Shown here: one piece after another, positions 34,781 to 46,326 of the stretch
Numbering within the stretch: the stretch's first letter is position 1
Layout: each line of letters begins with the position of its first letter
Source of the DNA: Streptomyces antibioticus
GTDB lineage: Bacteria; Actinomycetota; Actinomycetes; Streptomycetales; Streptomycetaceae
Assembly (NCBI RefSeq): GCF_002019855.1
Contig: NZ_CM007717.1
Coordinates: 6,457,750-6,521,749 of the forward strand
DNA: 64,000 bases
Direction of reading: 5' to 3'
Notes under the pieces: generated by a model
What the model saw: the letters and a program-made list of their open reading frames with translations, nothing else
Database searches by the model: none
What the model was told of the DNA's origin: nothing
Translations under genes and position numbers: made by a program

Positions 34781-36325
34781 TCAGCCGCCCACCGGGGCGG
34801 CCTCCCGCGCCAGTTCGTCGCGCAGCACATGCTTGGTGATCTTGCCCGAGGGGGTGCGGGGCAGCTCCCGGCGCAGCACCAGCTCGCGCGGGATCTTGTA
34901 CCGGGCGATCCGCGACTCCAGCCACTCACGGATCCCCGGCAGGCCGGGCTCCGTACCGTCGCGCGGGACCACGACGGCCACGACGGTCTCACCCCACTGC
35001 GGATGCGGGCGGCCCACCACGGCGACGTCCAGGACGTCCGGGTGGCCGCGCAGCGCGCCCTCCACCTCCTGCGAGGCGATGTTCTCGCCGCCGGTGATGA
35101 TGACGTCCTTCATCCGGTCCACGATGGTCACGAACCCGTCCTCGTCGACCCGGCCCAGGTCGCCGCTGCGGTACCAGTCGCCCACGAACACCTCGGCGGT
35201 GGCCGCCTCGTCGTCGAGGTAGCCGACCATACGGGTGTCCGAGCGCAGCCAGATCTCGCCGGTCTCCCCGGCCCCGGCGTCCGTGCCGTCCGACCGCACC
35301 ACCCGCAGGTCCACGCCGGGCATGCCGCCGCGCCCGATCGCCCCGGCCTTCGTCACCTGCTCGGCTGGCGAGAGCGAGGCCCCCACAGGACCCGTCTCGC
35401 TCATCCCGTACACCTGGTGGAAGTCGTCCGAGCCGTATGCCTTCATCAGCCGGCGGGCCGTGTCCGCGTCCAGGGGCCCGGCGCCGTAGATCCAGGCGCG
35501 GACGGACGTGAGGTCGAAGTCGGCGAAGTCGGGGACGCTCTGCACCGGGGCGATGAGCGCGATCGGGGCGCCGAACATCGCGGTGATCCGCTCGCGCTGG
35601 ATCGTCTCCAGCATGCCGCGCGGCTCGTACTCGCGCTGGAGCACGACCGTCGCCCCGAGCAGCAGGGTCCCCATCGTCCAGTTGTTGAGCGGCGACGCGT
35701 GCCAGATCGGCATGCAGACGAGGAAGCGTTCGTCGCGGTGGAGGGGGACGGTGGCCGCCGTGTACGTGGCCGTCAGGGCGATGGACCGGTGCGTGTGCAC
35801 ACAGCCCTTGGGGTTCCCCGAGGTGCCCGAGGTGTAGAGCACCTGGGCGATGTCGTCGTCCGGGCGGGATTCCCGGCCGTTCCACGGCTCGGCGCGCGCC
35901 ACCCGGGACTCGAAGGAGTCCGCGGGGCGGCTGCCGGCGTCGGCGTCGGGGTGGCTGACCAGCCACGGCACGTCCACCGCGGCCGAGGTCGCGCGCTCGC
36001 CGATCTCCGCGTCCACGATCCCCAATCGGGCGCCGCAGTGCCGCAGTTGACGCTCCACCTCGGGCGTCCGGAGCTTGTGGTTCACCGGCACCAGCGTGGC
36101 CCCCGCGTACCAGGCGCCGAACGCCGCGAACAGGAACGCGGGGGTGTTGTACGTCATCACCGCGAGCCTGTCGCCGGGGCGCAGCCCGGCCTCCCGCAGC
36201 ACCGTCGCGGCACGCCGGGCGGCATCGGCGAACTCCCGGTACGTCCACCGCCGGTCGCCGTACACGACCGCTTCCTTGTCACCGGCCGAGCGAACCGCGC
36301 TGTCCAGCAGGGCACTGAGGTGCAT
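34781..36325 (-). CDS. Acyl-CoA synthetase, AMP-forming
   Basis: A 514-residue ANL-family ligase. P-loop YTSGTSGNPKG, the VYGMSETGPVG aromatic/Thr motif, the YRSGDLGRVDEDGF hinge and TPSGKITKHVL with the catalytic lysine are all intact. The start at 36325 follows AGGAG; a longer frame to 36400 would run into the divergent tetR. It resembles medium/long-chain or carnitine-type CoA ligases. Its divergent TetR neighbour probably senses its product or substrate. No further pathway genes are attached. Confidence 0.87.
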   Translation of the reverse strand: MHLSALLDSAVRSAGDKEAVVYGDRRWTYREFADAARRAATVLREAGLRPGDRLAVMTYNTPAFLFAAFGAWYAGATLVPVNHKLRTPEVERQLRHCGARLGIVDAEIGERATSAAVDVPWLVSHPDADAGSRPADSFESRVARAEPWNGRESRPDDDIAQVLYTSGTSGNPKGCVHTHRSIALTATYTAATVPLHRDERFLVCMPIWHASPLNNWTMGTLLLGATVVLQREYEPRGMLETIQRERITAMFGAPIALIAPVQSVPDFADFDLTSVRAWIYGAGPLDADTARRLMKAYGSDDFHQVYGMSETGPVGASLSPAEQVTKAGAIGRGGMPGVDLRVVRSDGTDAGAGETGEIWLRSDTRMVGYLDDEAATAEVFVGDWYRSGDLGRVDEDGFVTIVDRMKDVIITGGENIASQEVEGALRGHPDVLDVAVVGRPHPQWGETVVAVVVPRDGTEPGLPGIREWLESRIARYKIPRELVLRRELPRTPSGKITKHVLRDELAREAAPVGG

Positions 36326-36376
36326 CACGTTCTCCTGACGAGCCGACCGGCGAGAACCGGCCATGGCGGGAAAGTC

Positions 36377-36390
36377 TGAATGATGGTTCA
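36377..36390. promoter_or_regulatory. Candidate operator in the acyl-CoA synthetase / tetR divergent gap
   Basis: TGAATGATGGTTCA has TGAA/TTCA arms around a 6-bp centre and lies only nine bases before the tetR start within the 73-bp divergent gap. A site here would allow autoregulation and control of the synthetase gene by the TetR protein. Confidence 0.35.
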
Positions 36391-36398
36391 CTTCTTTC

Positions 36399-37001
36399 AT
36401 GGCCTACCGCAAGACCCCCGCCGAAATCAGTCGGCTCGAAGCCGCACGCGAACACCTCGTCGTCTGCGCGACCGCGGTCGTGGCGGACGTGGGCTGGGCG
36501 CAGGCGTCCGTGTCGGCCGTCGCCGACGCGGCGGGCATCGCGGCCGGCTCGGTCTACCAGCACTTTCCGTCCAAGGCGGCGCTCGCCGTCGAGGTGTTCC
36601 GGCGCGCCGCCGGACGCGAGGTCGAGGTGCTCGGCGAGGTGCTGGGCGGCCCCGGCGACCCCGTGGAGCGCCTCGCCCGCGGCACCGAGGTGTTCGCCCG
36701 CCGCGCCCTGGAGAACCGCGGCCTGGCCTACGCGCTGCTCGCCGCCCCCGCCGAACCGGCCGTGGGCGCGGAACGCCTCGACTTCCGCCGCCGCTACCGC
36801 GCGCTCTTCGCCGAGGTGGTCCGCGAGGGGATGGCCGCGGGCGTCCTGCCCCGCCAGAACGCCGAACTGACCGCCGCCGCCCTCACCGGCGCGATCGGCG
36901 AAGTCCTCGTCGACCCCCTCGCCACCCCTGCCGCGACCAGCACCGAAACCCTGCTCACCGACCTCACGGCCACGGCCCTCCGCTGCGCGGGCGCGCCCTG
37001 A
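36399..37001 (+). CDS. TetR-family transcriptional regulator
   Basis: A 200-residue regulator. HTH ASVSAVADAAGIAAGSVYQHFPSKAALAVEVFRRAAG sits at about residues 32-67, followed by a C-terminal helical domain. No strong RBS is visible before the ATG at 36399, which lies close to the probable transcription start. It is divergent from the acyl-CoA synthetase and probably controls it, as in the many fatty-acid or acyl-CoA-responsive TetR pairs of actinomycetes. Confidence 0.85.
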   Translation: MAYRKTPAEISRLEAAREHLVVCATAVVADVGWAQASVSAVADAAGIAAGSVYQHFPSKAALAVEVFRRAAGREVEVLGEVLGGPGDPVERLARGTEVFARRALENRGLAYALLAAPAEPAVGAERLDFRRRYRALFAEVVREGMAAGVLPRQNAELTAAALTGAIGEVLVDPLATPAATSTETLLTDLTATALRCAGAP

Positions 37002-37036
37002 CCCGGGCCTCATACACTCCGGCCGCCCACACCTGA

Positions 37037-37097
37037 AACGCCGCCGCACCCCGCCCGGACCCACTGAACAGCAGGTCGGACGGGGTGCGGCGGCGTT
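37037..37097. terminator. Strong bidirectional terminator between tetR and the HTH-MurA gene
   Basis: AACGCCGCCGCACCCCG (37037-37053) pairs perfectly with CGGGGTGCGGCGGCGTT (37081-37097), 17 bp. The 27-nt loop can pair further (CCGGACC/GGTCGG). It sits between convergent genes. Confidence 0.85.
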
Positions 37098-37126
37098 CGG
37101 GCGTATCAGATGACCCGGAACTCGAT

Positions 37127-38656
37127 TCAGATGTCCCGGAAGATCTCGATCTGCGCCCCGATCGAGTTCAGCCGCTCCGCCAGGTCCTCGTAACCGCGGT
37201 TGATGACATAGACGTTGCGGAGCACGGACGTGCCCTCCGCCGCCATCATCGCCAGCAGGACGACGACCGCCGGGCGCAGGGCCGGCGGGCACATCATCTC
37301 GGCGGCGCGCCAGCGGGTGGGGCCCTCGACCAGGACGCGGTGCGGGTCGAGGAGCTGGAGGCGGCCGCCGAGGCGGTTGAGGTCGGTGAGGTAGATCGCG
37401 CGGTTGTCGTAGACCCAGTCGTGGATGAGGGTCTTGCCGGACGCGACGGCCGCGATCGCCGCGAAGAAGGGGACGTTGTCGATGTTCAGGCCGGGGAAGG
37501 GCATCGGGTGGATCTTGTCGATCGGCGCCTCCAGCTTGGAGGGCCGGACGGTGAGGTCCACCAGCCGGGTGCGGCCGTTGTCGGCGACGTACTCGGGCGT
37601 GCGGTCGTGGTCGAGGCCCATCTCCTCCAGGACCGCCAGCTCGATCTCCAGGAACTCGATGGGCACCCGGCGCACCGTCAGCTCCGACTCCGTCACCACC
37701 GCGGCGGCGAGCAGGCTCATCGCCTCGACCGGGTCCTCGGAGGGCGAGTAGTCGACGTCGACATCGATGTCCGGCACACCGTGCACCGTGAGGGTGGTGG
37801 TGCCGATGCCGTCCACCCGCACGCCCAGCGCCTCCAGGAAGAAGCACAGGTCCTGGACCATGTAGTTGGACGAGGCGTTGCGGATGACGGTCACGCCGTC
37901 GTGCCGGGCGGCCGCCAGCAGCGCGTTCTCGGTGACCGTGTCCCCGCGCTCGGTCAGCACGATGGGCCGGTCCGGCCGGACGGCGCGGTCGACGACGGCG
38001 TGGTACTGACCCTCCGTCGCCGCGATGTCCAGCCCGAACCGGCGCAGCGCGATCATGTGCGGTTCGATGGTCCGGGTGCCGAGGTCGCAACCGCCCGCGT
38101 AGGGCAGCTTGAAGGCGTCCACGCGGTGCAGCAGCGGACCGAGGAACATGATGATGGAGCGGGTGCGGACGGCGGCCTCGGCGTCGATCGCGTCCATGTC
38201 CAGCGCGCTCGGCGGCACGATCTCCAGGTCCACCCCGTCGTTGATCCAGCGGGTGCGCACGCCGATGGAGCTGAGCACCTCGAGCAGGCGGTAGACCTCC
38301 TCGATGCGGGCGACCCGCCGCAGGACCGTCCGCCCCCGGTTGAGCAACGAGGCGCACAGCAGCGCCACGCACGCGTTCTTGCTGGTCTTGACGTCGATGG
38401 CGCCGGACAGCCGTCGGCCGCCCACCACCCGCAGATGCATCGGTCCGGCATAGCCCAGAGAGACGATCTCACTGTCGAGCGCCTCACCGATGCGAGCGAT
38501 CATCTCAAGGCTGATGTTCTGGTTGCCGCGCTCGATGCGGTTGACCGCGCTCTGGCTGGTTCCCAGCGCCTCGGCAAGCTGTGCCTGTGTCCAGCCGCGG
38601 TGCTGTCGGGCGTCGCGGATGAGCTTGCCGATACGTACGAGGTAGTCGTCTGCCAT
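37127..38656 (-). CDS. XRE helix-turn-helix fused to a MurA-like enolpyruvyl transferase
   Basis: A 509-residue protein. Residues 1-~65 are an XRE/Cro-type HTH (GWTQAQLAEALGTSQSAVNRIERG). Residues ~73-509 are an EPT-fold UDP-GlcNAc enolpyruvyl transferase. The MurA KN pair is kept in TSKNACVALL, the fosfomycin-binding active-site cysteine appears in the loop AGGCDLGTRTIEPHM, an acidic residue is kept in PGLNIDNVPFF, and the arginine in INRGYEDLAERL. It may thus be a second MurA or a regulator that senses UDP-GlcNAc or phosphoenolpyruvate with a former enzyme domain. In S. coelicolor a second murA (SCO5998, from memory) sits next to aconitase in the same way. A palindrome lies 13 bp before its start, suggesting autoregulation. 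Confidence 0.88.
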   Translation of the reverse strand: MADDYLVRIGKLIRDARQHRGWTQAQLAEALGTSQSAVNRIERGNQNISLEMIARIGEALDSEIVSLGYAGPMHLRVVGGRRLSGAIDVKTSKNACVALLCASLLNRGRTVLRRVARIEEVYRLLEVLSSIGVRTRWINDGVDLEIVPPSALDMDAIDAEAAVRTRSIIMFLGPLLHRVDAFKLPYAGGCDLGTRTIEPHMIALRRFGLDIAATEGQYHAVVDRAVRPDRPIVLTERGDTVTENALLAAARHDGVTVIRNASSNYMVQDLCFFLEALGVRVDGIGTTTLTVHGVPDIDVDVDYSPSEDPVEAMSLLAAAVVTESELTVRRVPIEFLEIELAVLEEMGLDHDRTPEYVADNGRTRLVDLTVRPSKLEAPIDKIHPMPFPGLNIDNVPFFAAIAAVASGKTLIHDWVYDNRAIYLTDLNRLGGRLQLLDPHRVLVEGPTRWRAAEMMCPPALRPAVVVLLAMMAAEGTSVLRNVYVINRGYEDLAERLNSIGAQIEIFRDI

Positions 38657-38668
38657 GAGGCTGAGGCT

Positions 38669-38684
38669 ATCTCAGATATGAGAT
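38669..38684. promoter_or_regulatory. Palindrome before the HTH-MurA gene
   Basis: ATCTCA-GATA-TGAGAT has perfect 6-bp arms and lies 13-28 bp upstream of the HTH-MurA start (38656). The architecture ATCTCR-N4-YGAGAT recurs at 39099-39116 in front of aconitase. It probably overlaps the promoter or transcription start. Confidence 0.65.
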
Positions 38685-38720
38685 GGCGCCTCCTGGGGGG
38701 TCCATTCGGGTGATGCCCCG

Positions 38721-38921
38721 TCAACGCCGCCTGGCGTTACGGGTCCGACGCCACCCGAAAGGTCCGGGCAAATCCATCGATGTCGTACGACGTCCCGTGC
38801 TGCTGTGGGTGTGGCGCGGGCCGTGCCGTCCGCCGCCCGTGGTGATGGACCAGGAGCGCCGGTTGATGTTCAACCGCACGCCCGGAAGGATCCGGAAGCT
38901 CTTGCGGAACGTGAGGGGCAT
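38721..38921 (-). CDS. Small DUF4236-domain protein
   Basis: A 66-residue basic protein starting MPLTFRKSFRILPGVRLNIN with SWSITTGG, the DUF4236 signature. The start at 38921 is set by an excellent AGAAGGAG eight bases upstream; the longer open frame to 39143 is spurious. The tail is Arg-rich. Function is unknown. It lies alone between the HTH-MurA gene (same strand) and aconitase (divergent), between the two similar palindromes. Confidence 0.8.
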   Translation of the reverse strand: MPLTFRKSFRILPGVRLNINRRSWSITTGGGRHGPRHTHSSTGRRTTSMDLPGPFGWRRTRNARRR

Positions 38922-39098
38922 GGAAGCTCCTTCTGTCGGCAATGCTGGTTCAGCGTCGCCTGGCGGATACCCCGCATCCGACCCCGCATTCGCTCCCCTG
39001 CGGCCGGCCCGGCGGGCGTCGCCCCGGCGCAGCGCGAAGCGCCACCCGGCTCCCCTCGCGAGCCCGGGCATGACCATCCAGCCCCCATGTACTAGAGT

Positions 39099-39116
39099 TA
39101 TCTCGACATCGAGATA
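39099..39116. promoter_or_regulatory. Palindrome in the DUF4236 / aconitase divergent region
   Basis: TATCTCG-ACAT-CGAGATA has perfect 7-bp arms and the same ATCTCR-N4-YGAGAT design as the site before the HTH-MurA gene. It is 129 bp before the aconitase start and 178 bp before the DUF4236 start. Confidence 0.65.
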
Positions 39117-39158
39117 TCTGCCGAGGCGCACCGCAGTCGCCACCCCAGTAAGGGTTAC

Positions 39159-39177
39159 CTAACTTAGCCTGACCTTA
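39159..39177. promoter_or_regulatory. Iron-box-like site upstream of aconitase
   Basis: CTAACTTAGCCTGACCTTA, read on the minus strand, matches the DmdR/IdeR iron-box consensus TTAGGTTAGGCTAACCTAA at 14 of 19 positions, including the AGGCTAA core. It is about 70 bp before the aconitase start, in a promoter position. Iron-dependent control of an iron-sulfur enzyme is physiologically sensible, but the match is not perfect. Confidence 0.5.
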
Positions 39178-39244
39178 GCGGATCGGCCAAGCCCGCGTGG
39201 CGGCAGGATGCGGTGGTACGCGCACATCAATGAAGGAGACCGTC

Positions 39245-41962
<2,718 letters not shown>

Positions 41963-41988
41963 CGAACAAGCGGCACGGCAGGCGAGTC

Positions 41989-42024
41989 GAGGGCCGCACC
42001 CCGTCCGACGGGGGTGCGGCCCTC
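41989..42024 (+). terminator. Rho-independent-like terminator after aconitase
   Basis: GAGGGCCGCACCCC (41989-42002) and GGGGTGCGGCCCTC (42011-42024) form a perfect 14-bp stem with an 8-nt loop, 27 bp after the acnA stop. Confidence 0.88.
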
Positions 42025-42052
42025 AGCCGTGAACCAGCAGCGGGGGCACAGG

Positions 42053-42409
42053 ATGTGGGACGGGCCGTTCTACCGGGTCCGGCGGGACGGGTACGAGATC
42101 CTCTTCGTGCCCGACGCGGACACACCTCTCGACGAGATCGACGACGTCGACATGTGGGTGATCTTCGACGACGGCGAACGCTGGTCGGGGACCGTTTACA
42201 CCCTCGACGTCGTGCACCGGAACATGGACGCGTGCCGCGACTCCGGCGAATGCCTCGGCGGCCGGTACTTCTACGTCTGGGACGGGCTGATCGTCCGGGA
42301 CGCGGGAATCGACGCGATGGTGGAGGTCGTGGACGAGCTGGTGCGCACCGGGGACTTCCGCGGCGTCTTCCGGGACGTCGGGCCGGAAGAGGACGACGAG
42401 GACGCGTAG
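42053..42409 (+). CDS. Hypothetical acidic protein
   Basis: A 118-residue protein starting MWDGPFYRVRRDGYEILFVPDADTP, with alternating short strands and acidic turns (IDDVDMWVIFDDGERWSGT) and an acidic C terminus (GPEEDDEDA). I recognise no family. A longer frame with a GTG at 42014 exists, but that codon is inside the aconitase terminator stem, so the ATG at 42053 is preferred despite a weak RBS. It has two cysteines (DACRDSGECLGG) and no signal peptide. Its compact beta-rich look recalls small immunity-type proteins, but that is only an impression. Confidence 0.65.
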   Translation: MWDGPFYRVRRDGYEILFVPDADTPLDEIDDVDMWVIFDDGERWSGTVYTLDVVHRNMDACRDSGECLGGRYFYVWDGLIVRDAGIDAMVEVVDELVRTGDFRGVFRDVGPEEDDEDA

Positions 42410-42494
42410 CGCGACGAGGACCGGCGAACCCCGTCACAGGCCGGTGGGGCCGTGCCGTGCACCACGCACGACACGGCCCCACCGGGGCGGACGC

Positions 42495-45400
42495 TCACGC
42501 CAGCAGTTCGACCTCCGCGAGCACCGACTCACCGCTTAGCACCAGGCGGTACTTCGCGTACGCCCCCGGCTTGCCCACCGTGAAGGCCCGGGTCTGCCGG
42601 TCCCATGCGAACGACTGGCCGGACCGGGTGTCCAGCGTCTTCCACGTGGTGCCGTCCGCCGAGCCCTGGAGGGTCCAGCCGGCCGGTGCCTTCGTGCGGT
42701 CGGCGGCCGAGGTCAGCGTGTACTGGACGGCCTTCGTGGTGCCGGTGACCGGCAGGTCGACCGTCGTGACGGTGGCCGAGGACGCCGACGTGTCGTCGAA
42801 CAGCGCCCCCTCGCCCTTCAGCACGTCCGCCCGCGGCGCCGGCACCTTGTCGTCCTGGGTGATCGACACGGGCGCCGCGTTCTTGCCGGTGCCCCACGAC
42901 GACGGCTTCGGCCCCATGTCGAACTCCAGCACCCCGCCCTTCGCCAGCAGCGAGTGGGGCAGTGAAGTCGACGTCCAGGCACGGCCGTCGACCCTCAGAC
43001 CCTGCACGTACACGTTCTTCGCGCTGTTCTTCGGCGCCTCGACCACCAGGTCCCGTCCGTTCTCCAGATGGACGGTCGCCTTCTTGAACAGCGGTGAGCC
43101 GACGGCGTATTCGCCGCTGCCCATCACCAGCGGGTAGAAGCCGAGCGCCGAGAACAGGTACCAGGCCGACTGCTCGCCGTTGTCCTCGTCGCCGTGGTAG
43201 CCCTGCCCGATCTCGCTGCCGGTGTAGAGGCGGGAGAGCACCTCACGGACGTTCTTCTGCGCCTTCCAGGGCTGCCCGGCCGCGTCGTACATGTAGATGA
43301 CGTGGTGGGCGACCTGGTTGGAGTGCCCGTACATGCCGAGCCGGACGTCCCGCGCCTCGGTCATCTCGTGGATGACACCGCCGTAGGAGCCGACGAACTC
43401 CGGGGACGCGGTCTCGGGCGTGGCGAAGTACTCGTCGAGCTTGTCGGCGAGCCCGCCGCGACCGCCGTACAGGTTGGCCAGGCCCCGGCTGTCCTGCGGG
43501 GCGGTGAAGGCGTAGCCCCAGCCGTTGGTCTCCGTGTAGTCGTGGCCCCACACCCGCGGGTCGTACGCGGACGAGTCCACGCGCCAGCCGCCCTGCGCGT
43601 TCCGGCCCTGGAAGAAGCCCGCCTTGGAGTCGAACAGGTTCACGTAGTCCCGGGCGCGGTTGAGGAAGTACTCCGACTCCTCCTTGTAGCGCTTGTCACC
43701 GGTCTTCTTGTAGAGCGCCTCGCCCATCTTCGCGATGCCGTAGTCGTTGACGTATCCCTCCATCGCCCAGGAGAGGCCCTCGTGGGTGGTGGTGGAGGTG
43801 TAGCCGAGGAACGGCGAGGTGGCCATGCCCTTGCGGCCCACGCCGGAGGACGGCGGGACGACGGTCGCGTTCTTCACGGCCGCGTCGTACGCCGCCTTCG
43901 CGTCGAAGCCGACGCCCTTGACGTACGCGTCGGCGAACGCCACGTCCGAGGAGGTGCCGGTCATCAGGTCGGCGTAGCCGGGGGAGGACCAGCGCGAGGT
44001 CCAGCCGCCGTCCTTGTACTGCTGGACGAACCCGTCGACCATCTCGCCCGCCTGAGAGGGCGTCAGGAACGAGTACGCGGGCCAGGTGGTCCGATAGGTG
44101 TCCCAGAAGCCGTTGTTGACGTACACCTTGCCGTCGACGATCTTCGCGCCGGTGTGCGTCGGGGTGTCCGGGTTGGGCATCGGCGAGAACGGCGACGCGT
44201 ACTGGTACTTCGAACCGACCTTCTCGAAGCCCGAGTTGGGGTACAGGTACAGCCGGTACAGGCTGGAGTACAGGGTGGTGAGCTGGTCCGGGGTGGCGCC
44301 CTCGACCTCGACCTTGCCGAGGATCCGGTCCCAGGCGCGCTGGGCGCGCTTCTTCACCGTGTCGAAGGACGTGCCGTCCGGGATCTCCTGGCGCAGATTG
44401 TCCTTGGCCTGGTCGACGCTGATCAGCGAGGTGGCCAGGCGCAGGGTGACCGTGCGGTCGGCGCCCGCGTCGAAGCGCAGATGCCCCTTGACGCCGCTGG
44501 AGGCCCCGCTCGTCACGGGCTTGTCGAACACGCCGTACACGAAGAGCCGGGTGGCGCCCGTCGACAGCCCGGACTTGACGTCCGAGTAGCCGGTGACGAT
44601 CCCGTTCGCGGTGTCGAGCGTGAGCCCCGCCTGGTCCGTGACGTTGTCGAACAGCACGCTCGCGTCGTCGCCGGGGTAGGTGAAGCGCAGCGCCGCCGCG
44701 TGGTCGGTCGGGGTCATCTCGGCCTTCAGGCCGTTCTCGAACCGTACGCCGTAGTAGTACGGCCGCGCGGTCTCGTTCTCGTGCCGGAAGGCCAGCTCCC
44801 GCGCCTCCCGGCCGGTGTCCGGGGTGCCGGACGCGGCGGACGGCATCACCTGGAAGGTCTGCCGGTCGCCCATCCAGGGGCTCGGCTCATGGCTCGCGCT
44901 GAAGGACTGGATCGTCGGCAGGTTGTCGTCGTTGTTGCCGCGCGCGTAGTCGTAGAGCCAGCTCAGGGACGCCGCATTGGTGACCGGGGTCCAGAAGTTG
45001 AAGCCGTGCGGCACGGCCGTCGCGGGGAAGTTGTTGCCGCGGGAGAAGCCGCCGCTGGAGTTGGTGCCGCGGGTCGTCAGCGCATAGTCGGACAGATGCG
45101 CCTTCGGCTTCTCGGGCGCCGCGCGGTCGATCACGACGTCGTCCAGCCAGCCGCGGAACTTCGCCGGGCCGCCGGGGGAGTCGTAGGCCACCAGGATCCG
45201 GTCGACGGTCTTCCCGGCCGCGACCGACCCGATCCGCGAGACCACGTTGTTCCACTGGTTGACGTAGAGCACCTTCGAGGCGCCCTGCTCCCGGGGCGTC
45301 AGCCCGAACCCGTGCTGGTCGCTCGCGCCGAGGCCGCTGAGCGAGGTGCCGTCGGTGAAGACCAGGTCCACGGAGACGTTCGTGGCGGCGTAGTCACGGT

Positions 45401-46298
45401 CGCCGTCCGCCATCGACGGGAAGATCCGGTAGGAGAGCCGGGTGTCGCGGCCGACGGCCACGTTCACGTCGAAGACCTTGTTGTACGAGTACGCCCGCCC
45501 GGTCGCCGTATGGCGTCCCGCGTAGCGCAGGGCCTTCTTTCCGGTGAAGCCCGCGCCCGCCTTGGCGGTCGGGGATCCGCTCGGGCCGCGGTCGACCAGC
45601 GACAGCATGTCCTGCGGGACCGGGTTGTCACCGCCGCCCGTGGAGAACTGGACGTCGGCGAGCTGGAGGATGCCCGAGGCGCCGTTGTTCTTCGTGACGT
45701 CGAGCCGGAAGTACCGGTACTCGGCCGGTTCGGCGAGGTCGTAGCTCTTGGTCCGGAACCGTTCGGGGAAGGACTCGCCGGCCCGGGTGTCGACCGTCTT
45801 CCAGTCCTTGCCGTCCGTGGACCCCTTCAACGTCCAGTCCCTGGGGTCGCGTTCGGCGTAGTCGTTGGCCGAGGTGAGGGCGTAGGTCGCGAGCTTGACG
45901 GGTTTGTCGAAGTCGAACTCCACCCAGCCGGTGGTGGCGAACGTCAGCCACTTGGTGGTCGGTTCGCCGTCGACGAGGTTCTCCTTCACCTCCCCGCCGC
46001 CGGTGTTCTCGCTGCTCGCCCGCACGTCCGTGACGTGATCGGTGACATTGCCCGGGATGCCGGAGCTGTAGCCGCCGTCGACGCCCGAGGCGCGTTTGCC
46101 GCCGCCGGCCGTGGTGTCCACGGTGTTCAGCCAGTCCGGCGCCGGCTCGTCCGCCTCGAACGAGGACGCGAACTCCCGGTCGGCCTTCGCCGGTTTGCCC
46201 GGCAGTGCGACGGCGGCCCCCTGCGAGGCCACCGCCAAGGTGAAAGCAGCCGTGACGACGACGGCCGGACCCCATCCGTGCCGCGCTCTGTGCCGCAT
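42495..46298 (-). CDS. Secreted GH92-family alpha-mannosidase with carbohydrate-binding modules
   Basis: A 1267-residue secreted enzyme. The signal peptide ends near SQGAAVALPG. A discoidin/F5-8 type C-like module (about 90-220: NLVDGEPTTKWLTF, WVEFDFDKPVKLATYAL) is followed by a jelly-roll linker (to about 340), then the GH92 N domain and (alpha/alpha)6 catalytic domain. GH92 signatures are FWDTYRTTWPAYSFLTPSQ (about 730), GHDYTETNGWGYAFTAPQD (about 918) and GYHGDEDNGEQSAWY (about 1035). A second sugar-binding-like module ends the protein (about 1165-1267). GH92 enzymes are calcium-dependent exo-alpha-mannosidases, so it probably trims mannan or glycoprotein glycans outside the cell. The start at 46298 follows AGGGAGGG. 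A LacI-type operator lies just upstream. Confidence 0.92.
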   Translation of the reverse strand: MRHRARHGWGPAVVVTAAFTLAVASQGAAVALPGKPAKADREFASSFEADEPAPDWLNTVDTTAGGGKRASGVDGGYSSGIPGNVTDHVTDVRASSENTGGGEVKENLVDGEPTTKWLTFATTGWVEFDFDKPVKLATYALTSANDYAERDPRDWTLKGSTDGKDWKTVDTRAGESFPERFRTKSYDLAEPAEYRYFRLDVTKNNGASGILQLADVQFSTGGGDNPVPQDMLSLVDRGPSGSPTAKAGAGFTGKKALRYAGRHTATGRAYSYNKVFDVNVAVGRDTRLSYRIFPSMADGDRDYAATNVSVDLVFTDGTSLSGLGASDQHGFGLTPREQGASKVLYVNQWNNVVSRIGSVAAGKTVDRILVAYDSPGGPAKFRGWLDDVVIDRAAPEKPKAHLSDYALTTRGTNSSGGFSRGNNFPATAVPHGFNFWTPVTNAASLSWLYDYARGNNDDNLPTIQSFSASHEPSPWMGDRQTFQVMPSAASGTPDTGREARELAFRHENETARPYYYGVRFENGLKAEMTPTDHAAALRFTYPGDDASVLFDNVTDQAGLTLDTANGIVTGYSDVKSGLSTGATRLFVYGVFDKPVTSGASSGVKGHLRFDAGADRTVTLRLATSLISVDQAKDNLRQEIPDGTSFDTVKKRAQRAWDRILGKVEVEGATPDQLTTLYSSLYRLYLYPNSGFEKVGSKYQYASPFSPMPNPDTPTHTGAKIVDGKVYVNNGFWDTYRTTWPAYSFLTPSQAGEMVDGFVQQYKDGGWTSRWSSPGYADLMTGTSSDVAFADAYVKGVGFDAKAAYDAAVKNATVVPPSSGVGRKGMATSPFLGYTSTTTHEGLSWAMEGYVNDYGIAKMGEALYKKTGDKRYKEESEYFLNRARDYVNLFDSKAGFFQGRNAQGGWRVDSSAYDPRVWGHDYTETNGWGYAFTAPQDSRGLANLYGGRGGLADKLDEYFATPETASPEFVGSYGGVIHEMTEARDVRLGMYGHSNQVAHHVIYMYDAAGQPWKAQKNVREVLSRLYTGSEIGQGYHGDEDNGEQSAWYLFSALGFYPLVMGSGEYAVGSPLFKKATVHLENGRDLVVEAPKNSAKNVYVQGLRVDGRAWTSTSLPHSLLAKGGVLEFDMGPKPSSWGTGKNAAPVSITQDDKVPAPRADVLKGEGALFDDTSASSATVTTVDLPVTGTTKAVQYTLTSAADRTKAPAGWTLQGSADGTTWKTLDTRSGQSFAWDRQTRAFTVGKPGAYAKYRLVLSGESVLAEVELLA

Positions 46299-46326
46299 AC
46301 GCCAGCACCCTCCCTGCGATCGTCTG

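Noticed and set aside
42014..42052. GTG at 42014 as the start of the hypothetical protein
   Set aside because: The codon is inside the right arm of the aconitase terminator hairpin, so an mRNA starting after the terminator could not use it.
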